Shown: piece by piece, positions 1 through 7,079 of the stretch | How the letters are laid out: each line of letters starts with the position of its first letter | Numbering within the stretch: position 1 is the stretch's first letter | From: Croceivirga sp. | Lineage (GTDB): Bacteria > Bacteroidota > Bacteroidia > Flavobacteriales > Flavobacteriaceae | DNA: 64,000 nucleotides | Assembly (NCBI GenBank): GCA_028284285.1 | Contig: JANQSA010000001.1 | Coordinates: forward strand, 310,001-374,000 | Reading direction: 5' to 3' | Translations under genes and position numbers: made by a program | Notes under the pieces: generated by a model | What the model saw: the letters and a program-made list of their open reading frames with translations, nothing else | Databases searched by the model: none | Told to the model about the DNA's origin: nothing

Positions 1-849
1 TACGATCAACTCAATTTCTGCCTGTTCCACGTTTCCTTTTATGCTATGGATATGAAAAAAACCTTCCATTTCCTCCGTGTGCTCGGGAACCTCATGTTTC
101 GGCAGCAAGCTGATAAAAGTGTTGGCCAAACCAATAGCGTTGACCATTTTTCCTTTGGCATATCCGGGATGTACACTTCTTCCCTGAATACGGACCTTGG
201 CTGAAGCGGCGTTAAAATTTTCGTATTCAAGTTCTCCGATTGCGCCTCCATCTACCGTGTAGGCCCAATCCGCGCCAAATTTTTTGACACTGAACTTATG
301 CGCCCCTCTCCCGATTTCCTCGTCCGGAGTAAAGGCGATCCGTATCTTCCCACGAGGGATTTCCGGATGTTGGATCAGATACTCCATCGCCGTGATAATT
401 TCTGCCACACCGGCTTTATCATCTGCCCCAAGCAGGGTAGTACCATCGGTAGTAATTAAGGTTTGGCTTTCGTATTGTGCTACTTCCGGGAAATATGCCG
501 GAGACAAAACGACATTCCTGGAGCTATTCAGGACGATATCCCCTCCGTCATAGTCTTTAACGATCTTAGGTCGAACATTATCCCCTGTAAAATCCGGGGT
601 GGTGTCAAAATGGGCAATAAACCCGATGGTGGGCAAATCCTTTTCGGTGTTCCCGGGTAAGGTGGCCATAATATAGGCGTTTTCATCTATGGCTACCTCC
701 TGCATCCCGATCTGATGCAGTTCCAGGACCAGTTTTTTGGCCAAAACCCATTGTTTTTCCGTACTGGGAGTAGTGTTTGTGTTGGGATCGCTTTGGGTAT
801 CGACGGCGACGTATTCTAAAAAACGGGGTAAAAGTTTATCCATTTCCAT
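1..849 (-). CDS. pepT: Peptidase T (tripeptide aminopeptidase), 3' part outside window
   Basis: Cytosolic M20B zinc peptidase that removes the N-terminal residue of tripeptides. 283 codons are present and the frame is open to base 1, so about one third (the C-terminus) lies outside the window. The N-terminus reads [19 protein letters not shown], typical of PepT. The metal-binding segment HFDTTPD, the bridging-aspartate motif GADDKAGVA and the catalytic-glutamate segment [10 protein letters not shown] are all visible, followed by the start of the dimerisation (lid) domain (VHPGYAKGK). Two in-frame ATGs lie at 849 and 843; the family start favours the second. No Shine-Dalgarno is seen, as usual for the phylum. 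It is divergent from the small exported protein at 939. Confidence 0.93.
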   Translation of the reverse strand, partial: MEMDKLLPRFLEYVAVDTQSDPNTNTTPSTEKQWVLAKKLVLELHQIGMQEVAIDENAYIMATLPGNTEKDLPTIGFIAHFDTTPDFTGDNVRPKIVKDYDGGDIVLNSSRNVVLSPAYFPEVAQYESQTLITTDGTTLLGADDKAGVAEIITAMEYLIQHPEIPRGKIRIAFTPDEEIGRGAHKFSVKKFGADWAYTVDGGAIGELEYENFNAASAKVRIQGRSVHPGYAKGKMVNAIGLANTFISLLPKHEVPEHTEEMEGFFHIHSIKGNVEQAEIELIV

Positions 850-938
850 GCTTTTTATCAAAAATACCGTTTATTCATCCATTTTATTCCGGCTTACAGG
901 GATTCCAGGGTATCTTCTCCTGCTATTAAATTTACGAT

Positions 939-1355
939 TTGCATAAAAACTTACTTTGGTTACTTTTTTTACCGGGTTTGCTTTCTGCACAAGAGGACTG
1001 CTATCTTGGCATTGGAGGGCGGGATGACGAACGCATTGTCCAGGTGTTTCAGCTCACTGAGCAACAAATAGAACAGCTGCGCAATTGGGGAGCAGAATTG
1101 CATGTGAGAAATGAATTTCTGGAAAACAGAGCCCGGTGGCTGCTGAAAAACCACCCGCAAAGTACTACGGAAGATATCGTAAAGATGTCTGACGAATACA
1201 AAGCTGTGTTGGACAGCATGCGCAGTAATATGCGGATGCTGGACCGGCGTTTGTTGAGCACCTTCAACGAGAAGCAATACAACCTTTATGTTATGCTCTG
1301 CAATGAAGTACTGAGAAACCCCATTTATGCGAATCGGTCGGTGAACGAAAAATAG
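939..1355 (+). CDS. Small exported helical protein, Spy/CpxP-like in appearance
   Basis: 138 residues starting at TTG. A short signal peptide (HKNLLWLLFLPGLLSAQ) would be cut after SAQ, placing the mature protein in the periplasm. The mature part is almost wholly helical and charged, with an LTEQQIEQLRNW segment that recalls the LTxxQ repeats of Spy/CpxP chaperones, and two cysteines (CYLG near the mature N-terminus and MLCNEV near the C-terminus) that could pair. No family is recognised with confidence. It ends 57 bases before the pyrD start and could be co-transcribed with it. TTG is the only start that gives a complete signal peptide. Confidence 0.6.
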   Translation: MHKNLLWLLFLPGLLSAQEDCYLGIGGRDDERIVQVFQLTEQQIEQLRNWGAELHVRNEFLENRARWLLKNHPQSTTEDIVKMSDEYKAVLDSMRSNMRMLDRRLLSTFNEKQYNLYVMLCNEVLRNPIYANRSVNEK

Positions 1356-1411
1356 GGGATTTTATAAGGTACTGTTCCCAGAGTTCCTATTTTTACCGAA
1401 AATAAGTGTTA

Positions 1412-2449
1412 ATGTACAAGCTAATAATCCGCCCCCTATTATTTTTGCTTGATGCGGAAACTGCCCACCACTTTTCCTTTTCCCTACTGGGACTCCTCTC
1501 AAAACTAGGACTATCCCCGTTGTGCCGGAAACTCTTTCTCATAGAGGACGAACGTCTGGAGCGCACCGTATTTGGGGTAAAGTTTAAAAACCCGGTAGGT
1601 TTGGCCGCCGGATTTGATAAGGATGCTCAATTGTACAACGAGTTTTCCGATTTTGGTTTTGGATTTGTCGAGATCGGTACCCTTACCCCTAAACCGCAAC
1701 CGGGAAACCCCAAAAAACGTTTGTTCCGACTTAAAGGGGATGAAGCCATCATTAACCGGATGGGTTTCAATAATCTGGGTGTTTTTGATGCTGTAGAGCG
1801 ACTCAAAAAAGAACACCGTGTTATTGTGGGAGGTAATATTGGTAAAAACAAGGCCACGGCCAATAAAGATGCGGTAAAGGATTACCTGATCTGTTTTGAC
1901 GCCTTGTTTGAATATGTGGATTACTTTGTGGTTAATGTCAGCTCTCCCAATACACCCGGATTGCGAGAACTTCAGGATAAGAAACCGCTAACAGAGCTAT
2001 TGAAAAAGTTGAAACGTGAGAACGCGAAGTACGCCGAAAAGCTAAAGGTTCCCGAAAAGCCTATTTTGCTAAAAATAGCACCGGACCTTACCAATGCCCA
2101 GCTCCAGGATATAGTTAGTATCATCCGGACCACCAGGATTGCCGGGGTCATTGCTACCAATACCACCATCTCCCGAAAAGGGCTACAACACGATCTTATC
2201 CTGGCAGAAGAAAAAGGAGGATTAAGTGGAAAACCATTGGCGAAAAGAAGCACTGAAGTCATTCGATTCCTCGCTGAGAAGGGTAAGAAGTCCTTTGCGA
2301 TCATAGGAGTAGGAGGGATCCATACTCCGGAAGATGCATTGGAGAAATTGGAGGCCGGGGCCGATCTGGTTCAATTGTATACCGGTTTTGTTTATGAAGG
2401 CCCGGGTTTGATAAAGCGCATCAATGCCGCTATTTTAGAGCAAGAATAG
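1412..2449 (+). CDS. pyrD: Dihydroorotate dehydrogenase (quinone), class 2
   Basis: Membrane-associated FMN enzyme oxidising dihydroorotate to orotate with quinone, fourth step of de novo pyrimidine synthesis. 345 residues, the class 2 length. The N-terminal amphipathic helix ([23 protein letters not shown]) that docks the membrane is present. FMN/substrate motifs visible: [32 protein letters not shown] (with the catalytic Ser of class 2), KIAPDLT, ATNTT and [13 protein letters not shown]. The longer ORF begins with GTG at 1406, but ATG at 1412 matches the family N-terminus. Confidence 0.95.
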   Translation: MYKLIIRPLLFLLDAETAHHFSFSLLGLLSKLGLSPLCRKLFLIEDERLERTVFGVKFKNPVGLAAGFDKDAQLYNEFSDFGFGFVEIGTLTPKPQPGNPKKRLFRLKGDEAIINRMGFNNLGVFDAVERLKKEHRVIVGGNIGKNKATANKDAVKDYLICFDALFEYVDYFVVNVSSPNTPGLRELQDKKPLTELLKKLKRENAKYAEKLKVPEKPILLKIAPDLTNAQLQDIVSIIRTTRIAGVIATNTTISRKGLQHDLILAEEKGGLSGKPLAKRSTEVIRFLAEKGKKSFAIIGVGGIHTPEDALEKLEAGADLVQLYTGFVYEGPGLIKRINAAILEQE

Positions 2450-2518
2450 TACGTTTTTGATGAGGAAGAACCCGTGCGGGCGTAGGAATTACAAATAAGA
2501 ATTTAGGGGAGGCATTTT

Positions 2519-2543
2519 GTCATTCCTGCGTAGGCAGGAATCT
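2519..2543 (+). repeat. REP-like palindrome, left of GIY-YIG gene
   Basis: GTCATTCC leads into the perfect 8-bp palindrome ATTCCTGC-GTAG-GCAGGAAT (2522-2541), a form widespread between genes in Flavobacteriia. A related element in opposite orientation lies at 2868-2913, so the two bracket the GIY-YIG gene. Confidence 0.7.
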
Positions 2544-2556
2544 ATTATTACTCATA

Positions 2557-2853
2557 TCATTCCTTTGCCAAATCTTCCCAGGAAGGATTATCTTGAAGTA
2601 TTAGGTTAATTTTCTACTGTCGTTTCCATTTTTTTATCCGCTTTTCCCTGAGAATGGCCTTATTTACGTCCTGGAATTGCTCAAAATAGACCAATATTTT
2701 GAGGTTATACTTTTTGCTAAAGCCCTCAACTAATTTGTTTTTATGTTCAAAAACTCTCCTTTCCAGATTGTTGGTCATACCGGTGTACAGAGTTCCATTC
2801 TTTTTGTTGGTGAGGATATAGACATAGTATTGGTGAGAAGTTTTAAACATCAT
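2557..2853 (-). pseudogene. GIY-YIG endonuclease-like gene interrupted by an amber codon
   Basis: Small UvrC-N-terminal-like nuclease (UPF0213/YhbQ-type). The first 79 codons carry YYVYILTNKKNGTLYTGMTNNLERRVFEHK, which holds the GIY-YIG signature (YVYIL...LYTGMT), and the conserved KAILREKRIKKWKRQ end. Codon 80 is TAG (2616-2614), where the family has Trp (KRQWKINLI). Beyond it the same frame continues KINLILQDNPSWEDLAKE and stops at TGA (2559-2557), the normal family C-terminus. One TGG-to-TAG change therefore explains the break. The first 79 residues retain the catalytic core, so a truncated product may still fold. Confidence 0.8.
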
Positions 2854-2867
2854 TTGAAATGGAAAAT

Positions 2868-2913
2868 GGATTCCGCAATGAACCTGCCTGTCGGCAGACA
2901 GGTGCGGAATGAC
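2868..2913 (-). repeat. REP-like element, right of GIY-YIG gene
   Basis: GGATTCCGCA...GTGCGGAATGAC surrounds an imperfect inner palindrome CCTGCCTGTCGGCAGACAGG. It has the same GTCATTCC/GGAATCC outer arms as the element at 2519-2543 but in inverted orientation, placing the GIY-YIG gene between two inverted copies. Confidence 0.65.
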
Positions 2914-2938
2914 AACCCATTCAACTTCGAAGCTGCCG

Positions 2939-3403
2939 TTATTCCGTCCAGTAATCCACTACTAAAACATCTTCAATGTGAGGCGTAGCGATTTCCCCAA
3001 AGGCCTTGTGGTCAGGGTGTGGCAGGTAGGTATCCCGGTCCGCTTCACTGTTAAAGCTAAGGAAAAAACAATGGGTAAACCCTTGGTCGAGGCCTTCCGG
3101 GCTGTTGTTGATGCCCCATTCAAAACCCGCGATCTCTGGTATTTTAGCAGGTAGAGCGGCAAAGGCGGCTTCCACAGCTTTTTGTTCTGCTGCAGTGGTA
3201 CCTTCTTTAAATTTGAAAAGCACTACATGGCGTAAAGTTTTCGCGTTTTCTGCCATAGGTGGTGGTGTTGCTGTGGTGTTATTTTCCGGGATCAATTTCA
3301 TGGTAAAAACAATGACCAAACCTACCCCGATGATGCCCAAATAGGCCAGAAAATTGTTTTGCGTAATGCCTAACCGCATGGTTTTTGTTTTCAAGGTAAG
3401 CAT
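2939..3403 (-). CDS. Membrane-anchored Dabb (stress-responsive A/B barrel) protein
   Basis: 154 residues. After a hydrophobic N-terminal segment (about residues 17-37, FLAYLGIIGVGLVIVF) comes a Pro/Ala-rich linker and one Dabb domain beginning LRHVVLFKFKEGTTA, with the typical FEWGINNSPEGLDQGFTHCFFLSF and YLPHPDHKAFGE segments. Dabb domains form dimeric ferredoxin-like barrels; many are enzymatically uncharacterised. The ATG at residue 9 (base 3379, MRLGITQNN) is an equally good start. Divergent from the LysE-type gene at 3451. Confidence 0.85.
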   Translation of the reverse strand: MLTLKTKTMRLGITQNNFLAYLGIIGVGLVIVFTMKLIPENNTTATPPPMAENAKTLRHVVLFKFKEGTTAAEQKAVEAAFAALPAKIPEIAGFEWGINNSPEGLDQGFTHCFFLSFNSEADRDTYLPHPDHKAFGEIATPHIEDVLVVDYWTE

Positions 3404-3450
3404 TTAGGGCTGAGGAATTTGTATTTTGCCCGTCAAAATTCGACGGTTTT

Positions 3451-4071
3451 TTGGAGTATGAAGTGCTTATAGGATTCATTCTGGCCACAGCAGCCTTGGC
3501 CATTTCTCCGGGACCGGACAATATTTTTGTGCTTACGCTTAGTATGGCCAACGGGAAGCAATACGGTTTTGCTACGGTAGCAGGTCTGATGACGGGCTGC
3601 CTGGTGCATACCACCTTACTGGCTTTTGGGGTATCTGAGGTGATCAAACGAAGTCCAACTATATTTTGGTTCATAAAGTTATTTGGCGCCCTTTACCTGC
3701 TCTATCTCGCGGTTTTGGTCTACCGAGAGGGATCGGGCATTGCCCTCTCCCGGGGGCCACAAACTACGTTGCGTTTACGGGGGTTGTTTAAAAAAGGCTT
3801 TTGGATGAATGTGCTTAACCCCAAGGTGACCATATTCTTTCTGGCCTTTTTCCCCGGCTTTTTATTCAGTGAAACCCTAAATACGGTGGTGCAATTTTAT
3901 GTTCTGGGCTTATTGTTTATCCTGGTGTCTTCCCTGATCTTCGGAACCATAGCCCTCCTGGCCGGGAGCATTTCCAGCTATCTGGAGAAAACCCCGGGAA
4001 TTGCGGTATTCTTTAAGTGGCTACAGATCGTGGTCTTTGTGGGAATTGCGGTGTATTTGTTGATGGGATAA
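3451..4071 (+). CDS. LysE/RhtB-family amino-acid exporter
   Basis: 206-residue inner-membrane protein of the LysE superfamily, which exports amino acids or related metabolites. The diagnostic N-terminal segment LAISPGPDNIFV is at residues 17-28, and NPKVTIFFLAFFPGF is in the central part. About six hydrophobic segments are visible. The start must be TTG at 3451: no in-frame ATG precedes the first membrane segment, and the ATG at 3458 is in another frame. Substrate cannot be told from sequence. The repeat block at 4072 follows directly. Confidence 0.85.
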   Translation: MEYEVLIGFILATAALAISPGPDNIFVLTLSMANGKQYGFATVAGLMTGCLVHTTLLAFGVSEVIKRSPTIFWFIKLFGALYLLYLAVLVYREGSGIALSRGPQTTLRLRGLFKKGFWMNVLNPKVTIFFLAFFPGFLFSETLNTVVQFYVLGLLFILVSSLIFGTIALLAGSISSYLEKTPGIAVFFKWLQIVVFVGIAVYLLMG

Positions 4072-4433
4072 AAAAGGGAAATCTCAAATTTCAAATCTCA
4101 AATTCCAGGATTCAAATGGGAAATTGGAAATGGGAAATTCTTACTTCGTATTTCCAACTTTGTACTTCCAAATTCTTCCTTCACATTTCCTCATTCATAA
4201 TTTGTACTTCCCACTTCATACTTCCAAATCTCAAATTCCAAATTTCAGGATTCAAATGGGAAATTGGAAATGGGAAATCGGAAATGAGAAATTCTTACTT
4301 CGTACTTCCCACTTTGTACTTCCAAATTCGTCATTCGTAAATCGTCATTCGTAAACCGTCATTCAAAATTCGTACTTCCAACTTCGCACTTCTAACTTCC
4401 CACTTTCAACTTCTTACTTCGTATTTTTACCAC
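4072..4433. repeat. Low-complexity direct-repeat block before HMG-CoA lyase
   Basis: A 362-base stretch built almost entirely from degenerate variants of AAATCTCAAATTCC, GGGAAATTGGAAATGGG and TACTTCC(A/C)ACTTCG. A longer unit beginning AGGATTCAAATGGGAAATTG occurs twice (4107 and 4247, 140 bases apart), then decays into ATTCGTCATTCGTAAA-type short repeats up to the start codon at 4434. ORFs across it are artefacts of the repeat. No promoter element is clear. Confidence 0.8.
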
Positions 4434-5303
4434 ATGGCCCAGGAAAAAGTGAAAATCATAGAATGCCCCAGAGACGCCATGCAGGGGATAAAAACATTCA
4501 TTCCCACCGATGCCAAAGCAAAATACATTCAGGCCTTACTGGGTTGCGGTTTTGATACTATCGATTTTGGCAGCTTTGTTTCTCCCAAAGCCATTCCACA
4601 GATGCGGGACACGGCCGAAGTGCTTTCCCAGTTAGATCTCACCCGAACGTCCAGTAAGTTATTAGCGATTGTGGCCAACGTACGTGGTGCCCAGGATGCG
4701 AGCCTACATCCGGAAATCACCTATTTGGGGTATCCGTTTTCGATCTCGGAGAACTTTCAGATGCGAAACACCCATAAGACCATCGGCCAGTCTGTGGAGA
4801 CGTTAAAAGCTATCCTGGACATTGCCCATAGTACAGGCAAGAAGGTGGTTACCTATATCTCCATGGGCTTTGGGAACCCTTACGGCGATCCCTGGGATGT
4901 GGATATTGTAGCTGACTGGACCGAAAAGCTAAATGCTATGGGGGTAAGCATTTTATCCTTATCTGACACTGTGGGGAGTTCCACTCCGGAAGTGATTGAC
5001 TATCTCTTTTCTAATTTGATCCCCAAATATCCCAATATTGAATTTGGCGCCCATTTGCACACCACTCCTTCCAAATGGCACGAAAAAGTAGAGGCGGCCT
5101 ATCAAGCGGGTTGTCGGCGATTTGATGGCGCTGTACAAGGTTTTGGTGGCTGCCCTATGGCGAAAGACGAGCTGACCGGCAACATGCCCACGGAAAAAAT
5201 GTTATCCTATTTCACCGAACAAAAAGCGGATACCGGGGTAAACTGGATGGTCTTTGAGGCGGCCTATAACAAGGCGACGGAGTTGTTTTCGGTCTTTCAT
5301 TAG
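4434..5303 (+). CDS. mvaB: Hydroxymethylglutaryl-CoA lyase
   Basis: Cleaves HMG-CoA to acetoacetate and acetyl-CoA, the last step of leucine degradation. 289 residues, DRE-TIM metallolyase fold. The first motif reads ECPRDAMQG, the TIM-barrel segments GFDTIDFGSFVSP, TYISMGFGNPYGDPW and LSDTVGSSTPE are conserved, the metal-binding HLHTT is present, and the C-terminal signature FGGCPMAKDELTGNMPTE contains the active-site Cys of HMG-CoA lyases. Its upstream region is the repeat block, so its promoter is unclear. Confidence 0.93.
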   Translation: MAQEKVKIIECPRDAMQGIKTFIPTDAKAKYIQALLGCGFDTIDFGSFVSPKAIPQMRDTAEVLSQLDLTRTSSKLLAIVANVRGAQDASLHPEITYLGYPFSISENFQMRNTHKTIGQSVETLKAILDIAHSTGKKVVTYISMGFGNPYGDPWDVDIVADWTEKLNAMGVSILSLSDTVGSSTPEVIDYLFSNLIPKYPNIEFGAHLHTTPSKWHEKVEAAYQAGCRRFDGAVQGFGGCPMAKDELTGNMPTEKMLSYFTEQKADTGVNWMVFEAAYNKATELFSVFH

Positions 5304-5408
5304 TGAGGCGTTCCGGGTGGCGAAGTGACATTTACCTGCTATCCATAGGCTAGCATACTTCTGGAGGGGACTTCGTACTTTGTCGCTTTTCATCCATACT
5401 TTTTTTGC

Positions 5409-5429
5409 TGCGAAGTGGCACACTTCGCA
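5409..5429. repeat. Short perfect hairpin downstream of HMG-CoA lyase
   Basis: TGCGAAGTG-GCA-CACTTCGCA, 9-bp arms and 3-base loop. It lacks a clean T-tract on either side, so it is recorded as a hairpin rather than a terminator. It lies in the 243-base gap between the converging genes at 4434 and 5547; the rest of the gap shows nothing recognisable. Confidence 0.5.
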
Positions 5430-5546
5430 GAGCAGGCTTTTGTGATTTATACTTAATTTTTGTTTGGCTTATTTTGCATTGAACGGCTTGTGTATGGCAC
5501 GTATCCCGAAGAGTGCGCACTACATACCTTATTGTAGCACTTTTTT

Positions 5547-6662
5547 TTAATTTTTTAATAAGTTCCAATTTGAAGGATAACAGTCGTAACAGGAAATGGA
5601 ATCATAGCAAGTATTCAACTCACCTGAAAGACATTTCCATCGCTTATGGTAATTAATAGAATCAATTTTATATGCTTCATAACAATCTGAACATTTACCG
5701 CAAATTGCTGGGTCAAAGAATTTTGATTTAGGTTTTACTCTGAAAAACCCTTTTACCCTTGGGTCATTATCATCTGTGCTCAAATAATAGGAATCAGATT
5801 CTTTGGAATCTTGCAAGATGAGGAATCCGAGATCATTTCTGCCATTCTTGGTTAAAATAATCTCCTCAATTTTATTTGAAGTATCCGCTCCAATATATGT
5901 GGCCGCATGAACTTCTCCGTTATATAAAATAATGGATTCGTCATAGTAAGTAGAGTCTGAATAATATCTAAGGATATCACCATATTTAGGAGCATCCACT
6001 TTTTCAAATTTATCCATATAGCATCGGAATTCGGTTGCCCCCATAAACCTAGGTCTATTCCAATCTGATGCTCTAAGTTGTTTCGATTTTGAATACTGTG
6101 ATTTACTGCCAACTATTGATGATATTGCATTATACCAACAGTTTGGTCCATATGCGTTCTTACCATTACCTCCCTTTAAATACTCACTTTTTGAAAAGTT
6201 CATAAACATTTCTTTTGAAGAAGGGTTTAAGAGTTCCAAAGGAGAAGAGTTATTTTGGGTTGTAACTACTAGTGGACTGTATTTATTTTTCTTATGTCCC
6301 CATGTGTAGTAAATAATTTCGTTTAGAATTTCATCCTTAAGTTGGTCAGGATATTCACTCCATTCGTCATTTGATATAGTTATAAAGAACCTTTCATCCT
6401 TCTTTGTTACTTTGGAGTAGCTGAGGGATTCACAACGCTCAGGCTTATCAACGCATAAATCTACTTTATAACCATTATAAACCCCTTCATTGATTCTATT
6501 TATAATCAGAGCGGCTACTTTCTTAGAGTTATACTCTCTGGAGTTTATATATTTTTCAGTACCCTTAATGTTGGGAGAGTCAATTTTTTCACGTACTTCC
6601 TTGGATTCATTACAAGCAATTATTCCAATCGCTAGAATGCAAACTGTTATAATCTTTTTCAT
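5547..6662 (-). CDS. Lipoprotein with papain/NlpC-like Cys-His dyad and Cys-rich tail
   Basis: 371 residues; signal peptide with lipobox AIGIIAC (lipidated Cys17). No family recognised. The middle contains GPNCWYNAI (Cys175) then KYGDILRYY and GEVHAATYIGAD (His252). The order Cys ... GD-hydrophobic ... His-hydrophobic-YIG is that of NlpC/P60 and related papain-like enzymes, so a cysteine hydrolase acting in the envelope is a reasonable guess only. The last about 50 residues hold seven cysteines, including C-x2-C-x2-C and C-x2-C, possibly metal-binding. The gene is visibly more AT-rich than its neighbours and may be acquired. A palindrome at 6691-6718 sits upstream. Confidence 0.65.
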   Translation of the reverse strand: MKKIITVCILAIGIIACNESKEVREKIDSPNIKGTEKYINSREYNSKKVAALIINRINEGVYNGYKVDLCVDKPERCESLSYSKVTKKDERFFITISNDEWSEYPDQLKDEILNEIIYYTWGHKKNKYSPLVVTTQNNSSPLELLNPSSKEMFMNFSKSEYLKGGNGKNAYGPNCWYNAISSIVGSKSQYSKSKQLRASDWNRPRFMGATEFRCYMDKFEKVDAPKYGDILRYYSDSTYYDESIILYNGEVHAATYIGADTSNKIEEIILTKNGRNDLGFLILQDSKESDSYYLSTDDNDPRVKGFFRVKPKSKFFDPAICGKCSDCYEAYKIDSINYHKRWKCLSGELNTCYDSISCYDCYPSNWNLLKN

Positions 6663-6690
6663 ATTATACTGGTGTTAATGTGCAACAACA

Positions 6691-6718
6691 GTGGTATATG
6701 ATTATTAATCATATCCAC
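6691..6718. promoter_or_regulatory. Operator-like palindrome upstream of the Cys-His lipoprotein
   Basis: The core ATATGATTA-T-TAATCATAT is a perfect 9-1-9 inverted repeat (6696-6714), extended by GTGG and CCAC with a one-base bulge. It is 30-56 bases before the ATG of the lipoprotein at 6662, a position expected for a repressor site. No regulator gene lies next to it. Confidence 0.4.
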
Positions 6719-6847
6719 ACTATATTCTTAATTACTTTTGGGGGAGTAGGTTAGGGCTTCCCAATATAAGGGACTTCACCTAAAATGCATTACAGGAAAC
6801 CCGTAAAAAAACTGGGGGTTTTCCTCAAGTATGCCTTGTGCTTCCGG

Positions 6848-6966
6848 GATGAGATTTCTCACTCCCGACTATTGTCGGGAGGTTCGAAATGACTAATGAA
6901 ATACGTTCAGTCATTTCGACATGAGGAATCCCGATAACTATCGGGAGACGATTGAGAAATCTCATC
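6848..6966. repeat. 119-base inverted-repeat element with two inner hairpins
   Basis: Outer arms GATGAGATTTCTC (6848-6860) and GAGAAATCTCATC (6954-6966) are exact inverted copies. Inside, CGAAATGACT (6885-6894) pairs with AGTCATTTCG (6909-6918), and each half contains its own hairpin: CTCCCGAC-TATT-GTCGGGAG and TCCCGATAACTATCGGGA. A partial third copy (AGATTTCTCAC...TTCGAAATGGCT) follows near 6984-7012. It looks like a paired REP (REPIN-type) element. The remaining bases of 6663-7020 hold nothing else recognisable apart from the palindrome noted upstream. Confidence 0.75.
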
Positions 6967-7020
6967 ACTTTACAATAGTTTTTAGATTTCTCACATGCGT
7001 TCGAAATGGCTAGAGGGATA

Positions 7021-7052
7021 AAAAAACCGAGGCAGTCTGCCTCGGTTTTTTT
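7021..7052 (-). terminator. Intrinsic terminator of the FecA-like receptor
   Basis: Perfect 14-bp stem AAAAAACCGAGGCA / TGCCTCGGTTTTTT with a 3-base loop. The T-run on the minus strand follows 28 bases after the receptor stop; its symmetry makes it usable from both sides. Confidence 0.9.
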
Positions 7053-7079
7053 GTTTTTGTTCTAGGTGTTCTTTTTACC

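Noticed and set aside
4017-4354. Two overlapping ORFs of 76 and 107 codons across the repeat block
   Set aside because: They translate the degenerate repeats (repeated GNWKWE-like and YFQLCTSKF-like strings); no start or conservation signal.
5202-5568. Two ORFs on the minus strand after HMG-CoA lyase (72-73 codons)
   Set aside because: One overlaps the lyase gene in antisense, the other overlaps the lipoprotein end; neither has recognisable content.
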